From assembly GCA_961205875.1 (NCBI GenBank), contig OY540813.1, positions 19,749,001 to 19,813,000 on the forward strand: 64,000 bases of DNA, in the 5' to 3' direction. This stretch comes from Sialis fuliginosa. Its lineage: Eukaryota; Arthropoda; Insecta; Megaloptera; Sialidae. Below the pieces are notes generated by a model. That model did not search any database. It was not told the origin of the DNA and was given only the letters and a program-made list of their open reading frames with translations. Of this stretch, positions 46,538 to 60,000 are shown piece after piece. The stretch's first letter is position 1. Every line of letters starts with the position of its first letter. A program made the position numbers and the translations under genes.

Positions 46538-48017
46538 ACTTACATAACTTACATACATATATTTATTACCCCTACATATTGTCCTCAATTCATGAATACA
46601 ATGTGTACTATAACCATTACTCATTCGTTTTATCCGAAAAAAATCTCTTATTACTGAATGTGTGAGACATGATATACCGGCGCGGCGTTCATTCAAACTA
46701 AACAAAGAGGGAGATATATGAGATGGCAAAATACGTCATTCAATTATAACAATACTATTTTTGCATAGTTCCTCAAACGAAAATTTCTATAATTAATCAC
46801 AATGAAGATTATTCTTGTTAAAACAATTTACTTAATTGAAAGTTTCAAATAGTTCTTTTTATTAAGTACAATTTTTTCGTACAAACAATATAATAGTGCT
46901 TATGATATGCAGTTTCAATGGTCCGAAATTCGGAAATAATATATCATTATTTGTTTTGTAGTGTTTTCTACCTAAATCGAAAGAAGGGACACTTGTGTTT
47001 CTTTTTCGATTTCGTAAGTTTACGGAATCAACGCTATATCAGTTTGACTACTGAACCGATTGCCATAAAAAGTTGAGATTTAGCATTAATATAATAAATG
47101 GTTGACCAATAATTGACTTAACAATAAGTTATATTAATTGCAATTTTAAGATATTGGCGCTTTTCAAGGAATGCAAATGGGTCACAATTTTTTATAATTC
47201 AATCCGGGCGAGTAGGGTATTAAACAAGAGGTAACAAAATCATTTCAATATTTATTGTTGTTATTAAAAATTTTACTTAATTAACAAATTTTCAATTAAA
47301 TTGTAAAAATATTTTGTAATAGTGAGAAAATCTGAAAAAAGTGGGATGACTGACAATGACTGAAATGTTATATTATTATAATATATGATTAGGAACAATT
47401 TTATAGTAATTAACCGAAATTAATTCTGGGGTATAATAATATTTGTTATAATTCATATGAAAATGGATTATAATTTATTGTTTATAAACTACTATTTGAA
47501 TTGTAAAGACAGAGCCTGCAGATTTATTTATTAATATTGATATAGCAACCCTAGCAACCAATCCATCTCCACCCCTAGCTGTTAATAAAATAAAACACAT
47601 TTACTACAAATTCCCCAAATCTCATATATCTAATACCAACACAAAAAATAAACATATCAACAATTCTTATCGATCAAACATGATGAAAATAAACGTAGGT
47701 ACATTCACAATCCATCATTTAAGATACATTCTTACTACAATAGCGATAAAAATATCAATATCGTGTACGACAAAGTAACACCGAAATTGAATCGAAATGA
47801 CCAGCATGTAGTTGTTACATGTTACGTGTATGACAAAAGGGGTCACCACCGTAAAAATCCACAATAATTGAATGATAAAACATTCCAAAGAGTGTGAGAT
47901 GAGCTCCTTTATTCCTTAATTGGTTTACTGCTGTACTGTATACACGTTGCACCGCAATTGTCAATTGTTACTGTTGTTGCGGCTGGCTGTGTTGTGTCTC
48001 GTTGATCGTTTAACAAG
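46538..48017. promoter_or_regulatory. Upstream region of the Ig/FN3 gene
   Basis: No gene is seen. The 150 bases before the start codon at 48018 are less AT-rich and probably hold the 5' UTR; the start context is AACAAGATGG. Non-coding upstream exons cannot be excluded. Confidence 0.45.
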
Positions 48018-51000
48018 ATGGACGTGATTAAATGTTGTTTTTTAATTGTTGTGTTGCACGGGTGCTCAGTGCCCATTGTTGGGAACGATTTCAAGAGTAT
48101 GCCGACAACTGTTAAAACTAAAGAGAACGATACAGTGTTGCTGCCTTGCTACATAAACGAAGAGATTGTCGGTCAGTTGTGCATGAAGAATTTATTTTAT
48201 TTTTTATTTATATTTTTAATATATGTACATATAATATAGGTATGTATTATAATTCTCTATAACAGGAATGGAATAAAGATCATTTTGTTTTTCGGAGATT
48301 GATAATAAAATGGACCCGTTAACTTCGGTTACTTGTACATTTCAACAAACTACCCAGGTTTGCCTGCGAATGTAATTTTGTATACATAAAATTTTTTCAT
48401 ACATTCTGTACATTTCATGTACATACTCTGATGAGATCAGTGGATAATCAATGAACAAATCATTGAATAGTCACTGAACAAATCAGTGGATCATTGTTGC
48501 AAGGATCCTCAATATGGCCAAAAACACTGGTTGATCAGTGATAACTTTTACGTTCACTGAAGGAGTCAGTGGAATTTTCACGGATTTAGTTTAATATAAT
48601 ATATAATAAAGTTTAATTATAAGAGAGTATGTATAAAAAAGTAAAAACAAACGCTTTTCATTATAATGTATACTATTAATCCAAATATTGAAAAAATAAT
48701 AAATCACATATTTATATTATATTATATTATATTGTTTATACTAACAATTTATATTAATGCGTATATTTACATATATATACAATATGAACCTATATTCGTT
48801 TTATATGTAGGGATTATCCACTAGAAATACCGGATAAGTTTGAGTAGTAGGTACCCTACTTTAGAGAAGGAAACATAATAATAATAATAAATTAACTGAA
48901 CATGTCATGATACACGGTGTTAGCCAGGTTAATATTAATGTAAGTAAACATGAGTCTTTTATATAAACATATTTTTATGGGTAGGGATAATTTGTCAATC
49001 TCTATAAAAGATTGATTTATATTTCTACTTACTAATTACTATTATATATACATATGTTACCGGCAATATACGTATAGAATTCCTGGATATTCATTTCCTA
49101 GGCATTGTATAGACTACCTAACTGATAGCCAGCAATGTACGAAATATATTGAATGCCTGAATTACATACTTTGCCGGTAACATAAATATGTATATAAAAA
49201 TATATATAGTAATATTTTCTAAATGTATGTATTATATACAATACATTTAAAAGTTCTAAAGTTTTTTTATTATATTATATATATGTATATATTATGTTCT
49301 ATATAATCTATACATACGATAAAAGTATATATTATTTAATATAGCATTTGCTTATGTAGTACCTACGAGTACAATAGCAAATGTTATGTTTAATTTAAAA
49401 TAAACTTAATATACTTCATACTAATTAATCTAATTATGAATTAAAAGCTAAGTAAACAAAAATAAATTAAGTAAATTTGCTTCATACTAAAAGGTTAATT
49501 AATTAATTATTGCTTTGAGCGTATTAGAAAAAATGTAAATAAAAATCTATAGTGTCATTTGTAGCGCAATTTTTATTTTATTTATTCTACTTTTTCCATT
49601 TCCATTTTATTAAGTATAAAAACATATTTCGCCTGTGGGACCTAGAGAAAAATAGAATATGCCACTGAAATATATCAGTAGAGTAACAAACAAATCAGAA
49701 ATATTTTATGATGGTCGGGTACTTATCGTAGATTTTTAGAAGTGTGGAAAAAAATATTTTTGTCATTATTTTGTGCTATTTTAATGACATGAGTTTTCCA
49801 TCAACACAAATCAGTTATTTATTTAATTCGTAAAAATATGTTTAAAAAAATGGGAGGCAATTTATTATGTATGCTAAATTATGCGTAGTTTTAAATAATT
49901 TTATTGTTTTAAATAATTATGTAGAAAATAGGTTATTTTAATAAATGACATAGTTTAATTGCACACATAATATGTATTTCACAAAGAAGTATTTAACAGT
50001 GGCATACCTATATGCATAGTAGCATAGTGTAATAGTACATGTACAATTAACAGCTGAACATTGAGTTAATTCATGCTTGATTCCTAAATAATGTTTTATT
50101 ATGTTTGTTTAGCGTCGCAGTTCAGGAAGCTACGATTTTAATCGCAAATAACTTATTTGAAAATAGACAGTTATACTTTTACTGTAATAGTGTTTAATTG
50201 TTTAATTTGATAGGTTTTATATAAATTATATACAGGTTGTTCCAGCAACAAAGAGAAAAATGTATATCAAAGAAAAGGACATTAGAACGCGGTGGACGTC
50301 TGTAAAATTTAGTCTTTTTCACGGAGCGTACGTTCTATAAAAATAGGGGGTCCCGTTTAAAAAAACTGAAGACTTATATGACCTCCAGATCTCCACCATT
50401 AATTACTTTGGTAGCTCCATCTGATTACTGTTCCAAATTTTTCAACTTTCGTTCAGAAGATTTTAACTCGAATTTTTGTTTTCATCAAAAATAATTTTAT
50501 AGTGCCATCTGATGTCTCACCTTAAACCCTTGAACTTTTGTACAAAACATTTTAATTTTTTTGCTTTGATTTTGAAATATTAGCCTGGGATGATTAAAAT
50601 GGAACATTCTGTATTACATAATTTTATGAGGATGATTTAAAAAAATAAATGTAATTATTTTCATTATATTGGAAACTGGATAATTACCTCTTTAGGCTAT
50701 CAGCAATGTCCAGCACCAAATGATGAAGGGTTCCTGCATCCCTTAATGTTTTTGTTAACAAGCATGTATATTTTATTTCAACATAAGTAATATACATACA
50801 TTACATATGTAGTGTTATGAATCTCTAAGGCACAAGGCATATGTGGTTGTATGTAGAAATGTAGATATTTTTTATTATTTTGTTTATTATAATAGGAAGT
50901 TCTACCTACAAAGTGGAATGGCTTAAAGACAACCAGTTACTGGAGACAGCGACGGCTAGCTCAGCGGATACAGAGGACATAGATATGCCTGTAGTTCACG

Positions 51001-54000
51001 CTAATGGCAGCTTGGAGGTGCGAGAGGTTCAAAATAAGGACACCGGAGAATACGAATGCCGCGTGTTTAAAGGTTCAGAAGATTCGGCGTTCTATGCACA
51101 ATCTCATGCTATTGAAGTTATGTGTAAGTATTTAATAGCTTACAATTAATTCAGAGCTAAGAAATATCATTTTATAATAAATTAGTAACATTTCTCAAAT
51201 TGTAAACTATGATATTACAGGTAAAGGTATATTTTTTCAATATTGATTAAATAATATGTATGTATAAGTAAAAATTTAGAGAACTCACCTTAGTACTCGT
51301 ATTAATTACTTTATATTTATACTTATACCAGTGTTTATCAAAGTGTGGTACGCGTACCTCAAGAGGTATGTGAAGGTGTTTTAAGGGGTACACGGCGTAC
51401 TTCTTATTTTTTTATTAAATAATATTTTACTTTTTTTTTAATTTCGTTAATGTCCGGTATTATAAAGGAGCTAGCAAAATTTGCTAGCAAACAAGCACTT
51501 TCAAATGGGGTATTAATTCTATACTAGTATCTATGGATTAGCTATGGAATTTAGAGCAGTGACACTTCAACTAATTGTAACACAGTTGGCATCTTTGACC
51601 GTACAAAATAATTTTCATAATATCACCACTGTTTAATACCGTTGGTTTTTACCTACAACGCGTGCGCGAAACTTGTCAAAGTCTTCAACAAACTCCAAAA
51701 GAACTGTCATATAAGTTTGATATCTCATTTGAAAGTGCTTGCTAGCTAGCAATTTTGCTAGCTCTTTTATAATACCGAACATAAGCGTATTTGATTTTTT
51801 CCATTAAAATTGCGATTTATAATGCATTTTTTCAATATATAAAAATACCCCCCCCCCCCCCCCCTACCTGTCTTTAAGGATACGCTCAGGAGTACGCCAG
51901 TGACAATTAACTCTCAAAAGAGGTACCTGGGGATTTTAAATTTGGTTAACACTGCTCTATACTATAAGTACTTAAGATTAATCGATTTAATTTGGTTAAA
52001 ATGGTTTACTTAATAATTGAACTAATTTTATAATTTGGTTAAAGAACCGTTTTTCTAACAATGCTATTTATTATAAAAAATAAAGTGCGAGTCGAGCCTC
52101 ACATAGTCGTGTGTGTGTAGATTAATATATGATAATAATTTTGAATTATTTTTGAAAAAATACGTGAGTGTGGCCAGTGCTAATAATTTTCTTCTGATCT
52201 CGCCATCATTATTACATATTTCTTTTTTTTTTTAGATTTTTCTCACTATTACTTTCTGAGATATTTTTACGATTTTTTTGAAAAGTTAAAATTTTTTATT
52301 AAGAACAAATTTTTTACATATCTAAATTTCTTAAATCGTTAGCTATTATTTGATACCCCATTCGCCGGGATTGTATACAAAAAATTTTCGGTTAACAATT
52401 ATCCCTCTTAAAAAGCGCAAAAAAAAATACAAAACTCAGGTACCTATATTATTGGTTAACCATTTATTATATGTAGTTATGCCAAATCTTGAAATACTAA
52501 AAATTGTAAAACAAATTGAAAAGTCTTATTTTTTTTTACAAAATATCGTAAATATACATGTCCACTTCTAAAATAATTTTATTAATGTGTAATAAAGTAA
52601 GTATATTTAAACTATTTACCAGAAGTTTAATTTTATCTGGGTTCTGTCAGATAACCTTACTCAGTTCCTGACAGCATCTGCAGGTTTGTGGTTTCAGTTA
52701 ATACATCTGACCCATCTCGTTTTATTGGATATATGACATTATAAACTTAATTAATTGTGATTTGTGGGTAATCTAACCCTCCGTATATTACAGTGTTTCT
52801 CAAAATTATTTTGTAACGTATTATTAATAATTTGATAGCTTAAAAATTGTTTTTCTGCTATAGTAGAATGTAATAAACAGAAAAGAGCCCTTTAATTGTG
52901 ATATACACTTTTTATTAGGTATAATTGCAGTTAACGTAATAAAAATGAAAACATCTTTATTATTAGACCTTGGATTCATCTTCATCTATGTATTTGATTG
53001 CGGTTAGTCATACTTGTAATTAAGAAAATTACATTTTTATTAAAAACGAAATAAAAATTAATGCTATAACTTTCTATGAGTGGGCATCGTTGTTACTATA
53101 TACATACATAAGGATTTGTATTTTTAAATATCAAGGAAATTTAATAGTATATAAAATTAGTTATACATAGAAATGTATGTTTAACACTAAATTGACAAAA
53201 CACGAACACGGTAATTTCAAAACAAAATCATATTAAATACCATTTTTAAATTAAATAATTACTGATGATATGAGAATAACTTTTCAACGAAGCAAAATAT
53301 TCTGTCGGTACAATTAGTTTCATAAAATGATGTCTCTTATTTAATTGTTCTAATTAAATACAATTGAAACTTAAATTGCAAGTATTAATTAATTTGCTAA
53401 AAAGAAGTCGATAAGATCTGTCATAAAATTAAAAATAATAATTACAGACCTAAATTGAAGGGATACTATTATAGTAAAATATAAGAACTGATAAAATCGA
53501 GTAATAAGTACTATTATTTAAGAATTTACCTCAAAATATAAAAATAATATTTAGACTCTGATTATTGAAATTTTTTTTATAATATGTATATTATCAAAGT
53601 CTTAATACAATTCTAAATGAAAATTCAATATTTTACTTATAATATATGCCTTTTTACGTGTTTATTTCTATAATTCATTATTAAGTTAAGTTATAAAATC
53701 TTGTGAATTTTTATAACAAGATTTATTTTATGTACGGAAATATTTTAATTTCTGTTTCTGGTATTTTTGGCTCGTGCAAGATCGTAGGCGAGATGAACTC
53801 CAGTGCATCAAAAGCACTGTTTAATTGAGCTGGACACAGGCCCACGCATTCGGTTCCGGCATTAGAATTGTTTTAGTTTTTATTTATCGTGGGAGATACC
53901 CAAAATAGTTACTGTATGATGATATTAATAATAGATTAATTAAGAGTAATTATGTACATTTAATTGAATCGGGGACATTAAACCTTTACGAAATTTTAGT

Positions 54001-57000
54001 TTTGAAAGCAGTAATACTTCTCTTACTTCTCTTTAAAGTATAAATAAAATCTACTTTTCTAAAAGTATATTTTCCCTTTTCTTTTTTTCCCCACCACTAA
54101 ACGCTTGTTTAACCCTCGGAGACAACACCTATTTTTTTGATCATCGCGTACAATCTGTGTCAATCTGACCCTGTTGACTTATTGATAGCCTATAATTGTG
54201 CAATTACGGAACCTTTTGACATACCAAAATTCAGAGGTATACCAAATATATTCAACATACTAAAAAAAATTCGCGAATTTGTTTTTAATGTATATTTCTT
54301 GATAAAACTTTGTGATACTGTGGTACCGCGTTTTTTTAAAATACCTGAGCGCTATTCTCGGTCAAAGTCGGTGTATGGGTCAAATTGACCCATGGGAGGG
54401 TTCGAGGGTTAGAAGTTTGTTTAAATTTGAATTCTGTATGTAACTGTCATATAAGTTTACATCTATTTAAATGAAAATGTCTTATATTTACATAGAAAAT
54501 AATGTTTGTATTGTATATTTTTCATTTATCGGTTATTTTTAATGATTTGTTATTTATTTACTGGACTAGTTTAATTAAAAATATTATTTATTTAGTCAAA
54601 GAAATAATAATAAATAATTTTGAAAATTACATAAATCTAAATTTAGTTTTGTATTTTTGAAACTGAAACGAAGAATGCAATACATAAATTGTGTTAACAT
54701 TTTATTCTTTTTGTTTGCAAATAATATACAGAAATGTATGTAAAGTTGCCTATATGGTTAGAAAACATATTGGTATTGTATTACATGTTTTGGGTTACAG
54801 TGAATAGCTTAAAAACTCGAAATAAAAAAAAGGTATAAAACAGCGGTGGAATATTTTTACATAAATAAAAGGTAGAGGGAATAAATTGATAATTTTAATA
54901 CGACTGGTGTTTTTTTTTATATGAGGAGGTTAGTATCAAAACGCAATATCTGACATAAGACAAAATGAGGATGTTAGTATCAAAACGCAATATCTGCACA
55001 AGTTTCATTTTTCACCTAAAGGTGGAATCAGATGCATCTTTGCAGCCTCTTTTTCGTTGATAAATAATTATGGGTTAAAATGCAATGCGTTCCATAGTTA
55101 AGCTACTTTAAGTGTTAATTTTATTTCTAAACGCAATATCTGTGCAAAATAAATATATTAAAAATTACATATTTTACTAAATTCACTTTTAAAAAAATGT
55201 TATAATTTGTTTATTTTATAAATGTTTATTTTGTAAATATGTTATATTAATCAAAATAATAATCTTGAATACAAATCATATACTTTGATATTCAAAATTG
55301 GGTTCAAAAAGCAATAAGTAAAAAGCAAAAACTTTATAAAAAATTTTCCAATTATTTTTTTTTTTTTCGTTTTAGTAGATTAATTACCGACGTCCAATCT
55401 TCCAGTAGTGAAAATTTGAATACTTTCCTCTGCTTATCTTACCAGTTATCAGTTTTCACCATTTTTTCAACATAATATATTAAATGTATTTTTTTTTTCG
55501 TAGATATAAATATGTATGTATTTTTTAAAATAAAAAGTTCTTCACTAATTAATTAATTTACAAAGTAACTACTGCAGTGACTGTTTGTAAATATATACAT
55601 ATATCTAAAACATAATTTTTGCAGACCCACCAAAAATCAAAACATATCCAGAAGGGGGTGTAGTCCTGGTGTCACTCGGCGATGACATCGACGTGACATG
55701 TGCGGCTGATAGTGTACCTTCTTCAATAATCACGTGGTTTGCACCTGGAGGCAACGAGATGGAGTTGCTAAGACCGCGTGAGCGGCTGCACTTCGCCGTC
55801 ACTGATCGCAGCATGTCCGGAGTGTACCAATGCCAAGCAGACAACGGAGTCGGAGATCCGGTGGTCGCAACGATTATCTTAAACGTAGCTTGTGAGTAAG
55901 ATTTGAAGCTAATTCAACAGGTCGTGCGGAAGTTATGTTTATTTTATTCCAGACTTCTTTCACTGATTTAATAATAAAAGAACAGTTTTTAACAAAAATT
56001 TGAGTCTGTTTAAATTTTGAATTATCTGCTTCATGCTCCAATTTTTTTCTTATTTTATTTTCAAAAAAGTTTGCATTTGTATACATATTTTTTATTTTAA
56101 TTAAATATTTGAAATATGTGAAATATTTTTTTTTCAAATTAGCAGTGTAATTATTGTTGATAAATTTAAAAGAGAATATTTTTTTGTTTGTGTTATTAAA
56201 AATATATAAAAAAATGTATGAAAAATCAACATTTTTATTGCAATTCAAGACGAAAATTTACTGCTTATAATTTTTGTTTACATTTGGAAAATATTCCATA
56301 AATTTTTTTTAGAGAATATAAGTAAAATATCAGAATACTAAAAATGTCCTACTATTAAATATAGTGCAAACACTTTGTCTTAAATAGAAGATTTTAGAAT
56401 TTTTTTAACCGTAATCGAGATTATTTGTTATTAAAAAAACTGAACTTTGATGATTTTTATTTGTAAAAAGATTCATATCGTTATCAATGATTGAATACTT
56501 ATGGGTGGAATGCGGCAATTAAAATTTTCAGTAATCCGATTTTGCTAGTTACAAGTTACAATACACAAAAAATAATTTGTACTTCCAACAGGGAATTTAA
56601 AATGCATAAGTTATAAAAAGTTCTTTTTTATTTGATTTGGTTTTATTTAACCAATTTAATAAAATAAACTTAATATTTCTTACATACATACATAAAGATT
56701 GTTATGGGTATTTTAAATGATTTTTGTGTATAATAATGTGTCTTTCCTTAATACAAAAATTATTTTCTATTCCTTTCGTTAATCCAGAAAGACTTATTCT
56801 ATACTTGCGTTTGTAAATTAGAGTGAAGCTGTATTATTCTTACATTATAGGTACTATTGATTATTCTGTATACAGTTAAAAAATATTTATTTGAGTTTTC
56901 AATTATAATAATTATATTATCCTATATTCTTTATTTTTAAACTGTCTGAAAATATTATGCGTTTAAAATATAAAACTTTATTCTTGTTATTAAATATGAA

Positions 57001-60000
57001 TAATTGTATGTAAAACTTACGGGGAATCACAAATCGATGAATTCCCTGCTAAAATTAGATATTAACTTATCTATAAATACAGTTGGTATAACAATAGTGC
57101 ATAAACAATGAATACAGACATGAATTAAATTTAACAATTTGTTAATTTATATTCGTGTTTGGTATTAGTTCGTGTAAGAATTTATTTTGTATTCAAAATG
57201 AAAGACATAAAGTGCATGAAACTAAATTATTTGATAATCGTGGATGAATGTAATAATAGGAACATATATTATTTTCATAGAAAATATCATGACATTATAT
57301 TTATAAGAAATGTAAATATGTATTATGCGAGTAGGTAATAATATCTATACTACAATTTTTTATAATAAAAAAAAATTCTTAAATACTAATTTTAAAGCTT
57401 GAATAACTGTTAAAATAGGTCAAAGCTATTGGTTGTAACTTTGGCCAACGTTCAATTGCACATTTTTTAGTTTTCCTGTAAAAAAATTAAAATAAAATGA
57501 AGATAACAAAAATATAATAACTGAAACATCAATTATTTTCATTTTTAAACATTTTTATGTCCGGTTTTATAAAGGAGCTCACAAAATTTGCTTGCTTGCA
57601 AGCACTCAATAATGGGGTATTAATTCTGTGATAGTATCTATTTAATTTAGAGCAGTGATACTTCAACTAATTGTAACACAGTTGGCCGTACAAAATAATT
57701 TATAATAATATCACCACTGTTTTAATACCATTGGTGTTTACATACCACGCGTGCACGAAAATTGTTAAACATTTAATGAAACTTAAAGAAAACTGTTAGA
57801 TACGTTTGAAACCTCATTTGGAAGTGCTTACAAGCTAGCAAATTTTGCTAGCTAGTTTATAATACCAGACATTAAAATTTTAAATATGCTAATGTTAACT
57901 ATAATCAAATTATAATACCGACGGTTCACATTTTAAAATCATTTTCTATACATCTCTGTAATACGTATATTTTCTTTCCGATCAAAATATTTTCTAAAAA
58001 TAAAATTAACTAATTTAAATTTCGAAGATAAATTTAATAATTATCCTGAAATCAATAATTGAATAAAACCCACAGTTCCTCCCGAGTTAAACACATCTAG
58101 ACGCTGGATCCACACGACTCCAGGCCTGAAGGTAGTGCTGGATTGCGAGGTCGCTGCTGCGCCCGACGCTAACGTCTCCTGGTTGCGCAATGGCGAACCC
58201 GTGCGCAAGAACCCGCACATGTTCACTCAGGTACATCAAGACAAGTACTCGCTTCATATCCGCCACGTGGTCGACAAGGACTTTGGCAATTACACATGTC
58301 GTGCTGAGAATTCTCTCGGTGTGGCTGAACTTACTGTCCAATTGTCAGGTAAATAAATTTCTCAGTAGCAGATTTAAACCACCCAACAAAATTTAGGTTC
58401 TCTTGAAATTGTCACTAAAAATTAATAATCTTCTAAAATTTTGTCGCAAGTAAACGATTTTCATTCCTTTCTGTTTATATTGTAAAGTATAGGGTAGGAG
58501 GGCCTCGTGGCAGCGTAAAACATTTTTATTACTTTTTTTTAAATTTTCCACAAATTGACGAGCAAAAAAAGGTAGGGGAGAGGTGCTGCAATTGAAACAG
58601 TTTTTGGGTTTTCGATGATAACTTTGTTATTTTAATTAGTAATTATTTCAAATTTGGACACAATATAGTCTTTCTATTAAACTTCTAATCACCAAACAAA
58701 ATTTTTCAAAATATTAACCAGTGTATGTAGAAATCGATCTAAAGTAGAGCCAAGGAGAGTGTTTCAAATGACGCCGAGAAAGCGTCAATTGAAACATATA
58801 TTTTTTTTCAATAAGAAAGGAAAATAAGGAACAAATTAAATGAAATAATTTTTATTAATGATAAATTATAATTATTATTTGACATAAAATCAATACAAAA
58901 AAATTAAATTCTCCTTAAAATCTTAAAAACAAGTGGGGTAATTCTTTTGAGATAATATTATTCACTTTGCAACTTTTGCAAAATCAAAAAAGTATAAAAT
59001 TCAACGAAAAAAAAGGTCTATACTGTATATACTGGGGGGCCCTCGGTCACTTGTTGCCACGGGGCCCCCGAGCCTCTAGTTACGGCCCTGCAAGTGTCGG
59101 ATGAAACATGTTTCAACCGATGCATTCTAAATAGTTTCAATTGCAGCCTAGTTCGAAAAATGTAATACAATGTACACCAAATTTAAATAATTGTAAATTG
59201 ATTAAAAACACATAGCTCTATACATGCCTTGCTTCTATATCAATCTACTAACCAAATATTATTAACGAGAAATGATTTTTGACTGTGTAATCCAAAAATA
59301 TATTCGTATTTTAAAAGTAACACACAATTTTCAAAACTTATTTGACAGAATAGTAGCGCCGACTCGGCCTCTAAAGCAGTAACACATTAGCTAACTTAGA
59401 CGATATAAAGCTTTCATTTATGACCACTAGTAGATATTATTTTTAAAACGTTTCAACTGACGCCGTGTTTCAACTGCAGCACTTCTCCCCTATTCAATTT
59501 TTATTTTTACATATTCTGAGGGCCCCTCGGTCACTTCTTGCCTCGGAGCCCCCGAGTCACTAGTTACGGTTCTGCAAGTACCTTAGGTATATTAGCATTG
59601 ATTGGTAATTCTAGGAGCACCGAACCCTGCTGTGTTCAAGAAGAACGAGATGCAATTGCAGGGTGGCTTGACGGAGTACACGCTCGTTTGGGAAGTGGAC
59701 AGCGACAGTCCGGTGTACGAATACAATCTGTGGTTCCGCCCGTTCCGCAAGCAACACACCGCCACCACGCCGGTTTGGACTAAACTTGTAATTCCTGCGG
59801 AAAGAAGCACAGGTTATTGTTAAATTAATTTATACATGAATGCGTAGATCAGTGGTTCCCAAACTCTTTTGGCCCACGGACCCCTTTTCATACAGCCGTA
59901 TTCATAAACGTTCCTTATCTCAAGGTATAAGGAAGCCTTGATCAAGGCTTCCTCAGATATCCAAGGCTCCCTTGTTTCATAATCAAATCTCAAGGCTTCC

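Noticed and set aside
50880..51149. Separate small Ig-domain genes for each exon of the 48-63 kb gene
   Set aside because: Exons lack their own starts and stops, share phase 1 junctions, and together make one standard Ig-Ig-Ig-FN3 protein.
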